Shown: one piece after another, positions 5,377 to 6,586 of the stretch
Position numbering within the stretch: the first letter of the stretch is position 1
How the letters are laid out: each line of letters starts with the position of its first letter
Origin: Brachyspira pilosicoli
GTDB lineage: Bacteria; Spirochaetota; Brachyspiria; Brachyspirales; Brachyspiraceae
Assembly (NCBI RefSeq): GCF_019402445.1
Contig: NZ_SRZM01000265.1
Coordinates: 1 to 6,586 of the forward strand
Length of the DNA: 6,586 nucleotides
Direction: 5' to 3'
Made by a program: the position numbers and the translations under genes
The notes under the pieces: generated by a model
Told to the model about the DNA's origin: nothing
The model's database searches: none
What the model saw: the letters and a program-made list of their open reading frames with translations, nothing else

Positions 5377-6586
5377 AGACTTTTTTTTAAAAATAAAAAA
5401 CCGCTATGGTGGTTTATATTTATCAATAGTTTCTATATTTGTTTTATTAGATTTAATTGCTTCTATATACATAAGTAGTTTTGTATATGAACCAAATACT
5501 ACTAATTTAGTATATGTATTTTTTATTCTATTTTTACCATCATCAAGTATTATAGTTGGTATATTAATTATTATTAAATTTGTGTTAGAAGCTCTCAAAA
5601 AAAAAGAAGGCTCTCACCTTAAGCTAGCTATAGTATCAATCATGGCTTTCATGACTGTTATTACAAGTTTAGTTACTAGTAAGATGTCATATTATATTAT
5701 AGAGTCTAATCTAAACCTATTTACAAATAAGAGTATTAATGACTCCCTTTCATATATAATAGAAGTTTCTAATGATGATATAATTAATAAACAAAATAGT
5801 ATATTAAATAGTATATCAAATGTTTCTGTTAATTATTTAAATAATATAGATTTATCTGATAGTAGTAAAATTAGTAATATAATATACAGAGATAATATTT
5901 TTACTAACATAATTTTTGTTTCTAATTCATATTATGGATATAGTACAGTTTTATTTAATTCTCAAAATTATGTTCCTCTTGACATCAATTATAGATTTTC
6001 TCTAGATAAGATTACATTTGCTAATAGTGAATATAATGGACTGTTTTATATTAATGCTATAGTTCCATTAAGAGATGTAAATCATTATGCTATTATTTTT
6101 GATAGTATGCCTAGTAATTATATCAATGTTAGAAATAATGCTTTAAATGCTTTTAGAATATACAACTCTATTAATATGTTTACTGGAGAGTTTTCTATAG
6201 TTTTAAAACTTTTATATGTGTTTATATTAGGTATATCTACTTTTATATCTATTATTTTTGGTATTATATTTTCTAGTTTTATAACAAGACCTATAAGCTT
6301 ACTTCTTAATGCTACTAACTCTATTATTAATTCAGATTTTAATATAGAAATGAAATTTTATGGGGTTCATGACCTTAGAAATTTAATATATAGATTTAAT
6401 GTTATGGCTAGGGCTTTAAAATATCATAGAGATAAAGAGAAAATAAGAGTATCATTAGAAACTTGGAAGGAAGCTGCTATTAAGGTTGCCCATGAAATAA
6501 AAAATCCACTTATGCCTATTATGATGAATGCTGAGCTAATTGAAAAAAAATTAAAAAATAATATGTCTGATGATGATTTGGATAAA
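5363..6586 (+). CDS. NtrY-like membrane sensor histidine kinase (3'-truncated by window edge)
   Basis: The frame opened by ATG 5363-5365 stays open for 408 codons to the window end. Hydrophobic stretches at about residues 18-40, 48-77, 88-107 and 278-307 predict four membrane segments. Between the third and fourth lies an extracytoplasmic region of about 165 residues, Asn/Ser-rich and without a domain I recognise. A HAMP-like linker follows (R309-P310-I to about 358), then the dimerisation/phosphoacceptor helix W368-K-E-A-A-I-K-V-A-H377-E-I-K-N-P, with H377 the phosphorylated histidine. The HEIKNPLxPI block with the preceding W-x-E is typical of NtrY. Only about 10 residues separate HAMP and the phosphoacceptor helix, so the PAS domain of classical NtrY is missing. 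The ATPase domain and any response regulator lie outside. The start overlaps the HAD gene by 14 bases; its own ribosome site is weak (AGAG, 4 bases before the ATG), consistent with coupled translation. Confidence 0.88.
   Translation, partial: MKIIKDFFLKIKNRYGGLYLSIVSIFVLLDLIASIYISSFVYEPNTTNLVYVFFILFLPSSSIIVGILIIIKFVLEALKKKEGSHLKLAIVSIMAFMTVITSLVTSKMSYYIIESNLNLFTNKSINDSLSYIIEVSNDDIINKQNSILNSISNVSVNYLNNIDLSDSSKISNIIYRDNIFTNIIFVSNSYYGYSTVLFNSQNYVPLDINYRFSLDKITFANSEYNGLFYINAIVPLRDVNHYAIIFDSMPSNYINVRNNALNAFRIYNSINMFTGEFSIVLKLLYVFILGISTFISIIFGIIFSSFITRPISLLLNATNSIINSDFNIEMKFYGVHDLRNLIYRFNVMARALKYHRDKEKIRVSLETWKEAAIKVAHEIKNPLMPIMMNAELIEKKLKNNMSDDDLDK

Noticed and set aside
5404..5598. Minus-strand frame of 64 codons
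   Set aside because: It lies opposite the membrane segments of the histidine kinase, whose own frame is open for 408 codons.

Overview
The window is very AT-rich, with only two short non-coding stretches outside the genes and a codon usage dominated by A/T-ending codons. Together with the style of the proteins (Asn/Ile/Lys-rich) this suggests a low-GC bacterium; a Brachyspira-like spirochaete is my best guess, with a low-GC Firmicute or Fusobacterium as alternatives. This is an inference from composition and protein style, not from a marker gene.

Layout. (1) Positions 1-1173, plus strand: the last 35 codons of one gene, probably a Dam-like D12-class adenine methylase, followed 3 bases later by a complete D12-class N6-adenine DNA methyltransferase of the M.FokI/M.NlaIII type. 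This looks like the methylation half of a restriction-modification locus that continues left of the window. (2) Positions 1212-4271, minus strand: a tight three-gene operon, transcribed right to left, encoding a soluble nucleotide-sugar 4,6-dehydratase, a YdiB-type shikimate/quinate dehydrogenase (aroE family) and a type I 3-dehydroquinate dehydratase (aroD). The two aro enzymes catalyse consecutive steps of the shikimate pathway. (3) Positions 4272-4761: a divergent intergenic region of about 490 bp. It holds a good promoter for each flanking operon, a palindrome over the -35 box of the rightward promoter, and two related 82-83 bp units, each bounded by inverted GC-rich CGCACG motifs. (4) Positions 4762-6586, plus strand: a HAD-family phosphatase overlapping by 14 bases a membrane-bound NtrY-like sensor histidine kinase, which runs off the right edge.

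How the genes work together: the methylases are a separate module that converges on the end of the aro operon. The aro operon couples aromatic precursor synthesis with a surface-glycan sugar enzyme. The HAD and kinase genes are almost certainly co-transcribed and translationally coupled, but nothing in the sequence says what the kinase senses. The part least explained by ordinary gene annotation is the intergenic repeat pair. I see no clear evidence for a wholly new multi-gene system.
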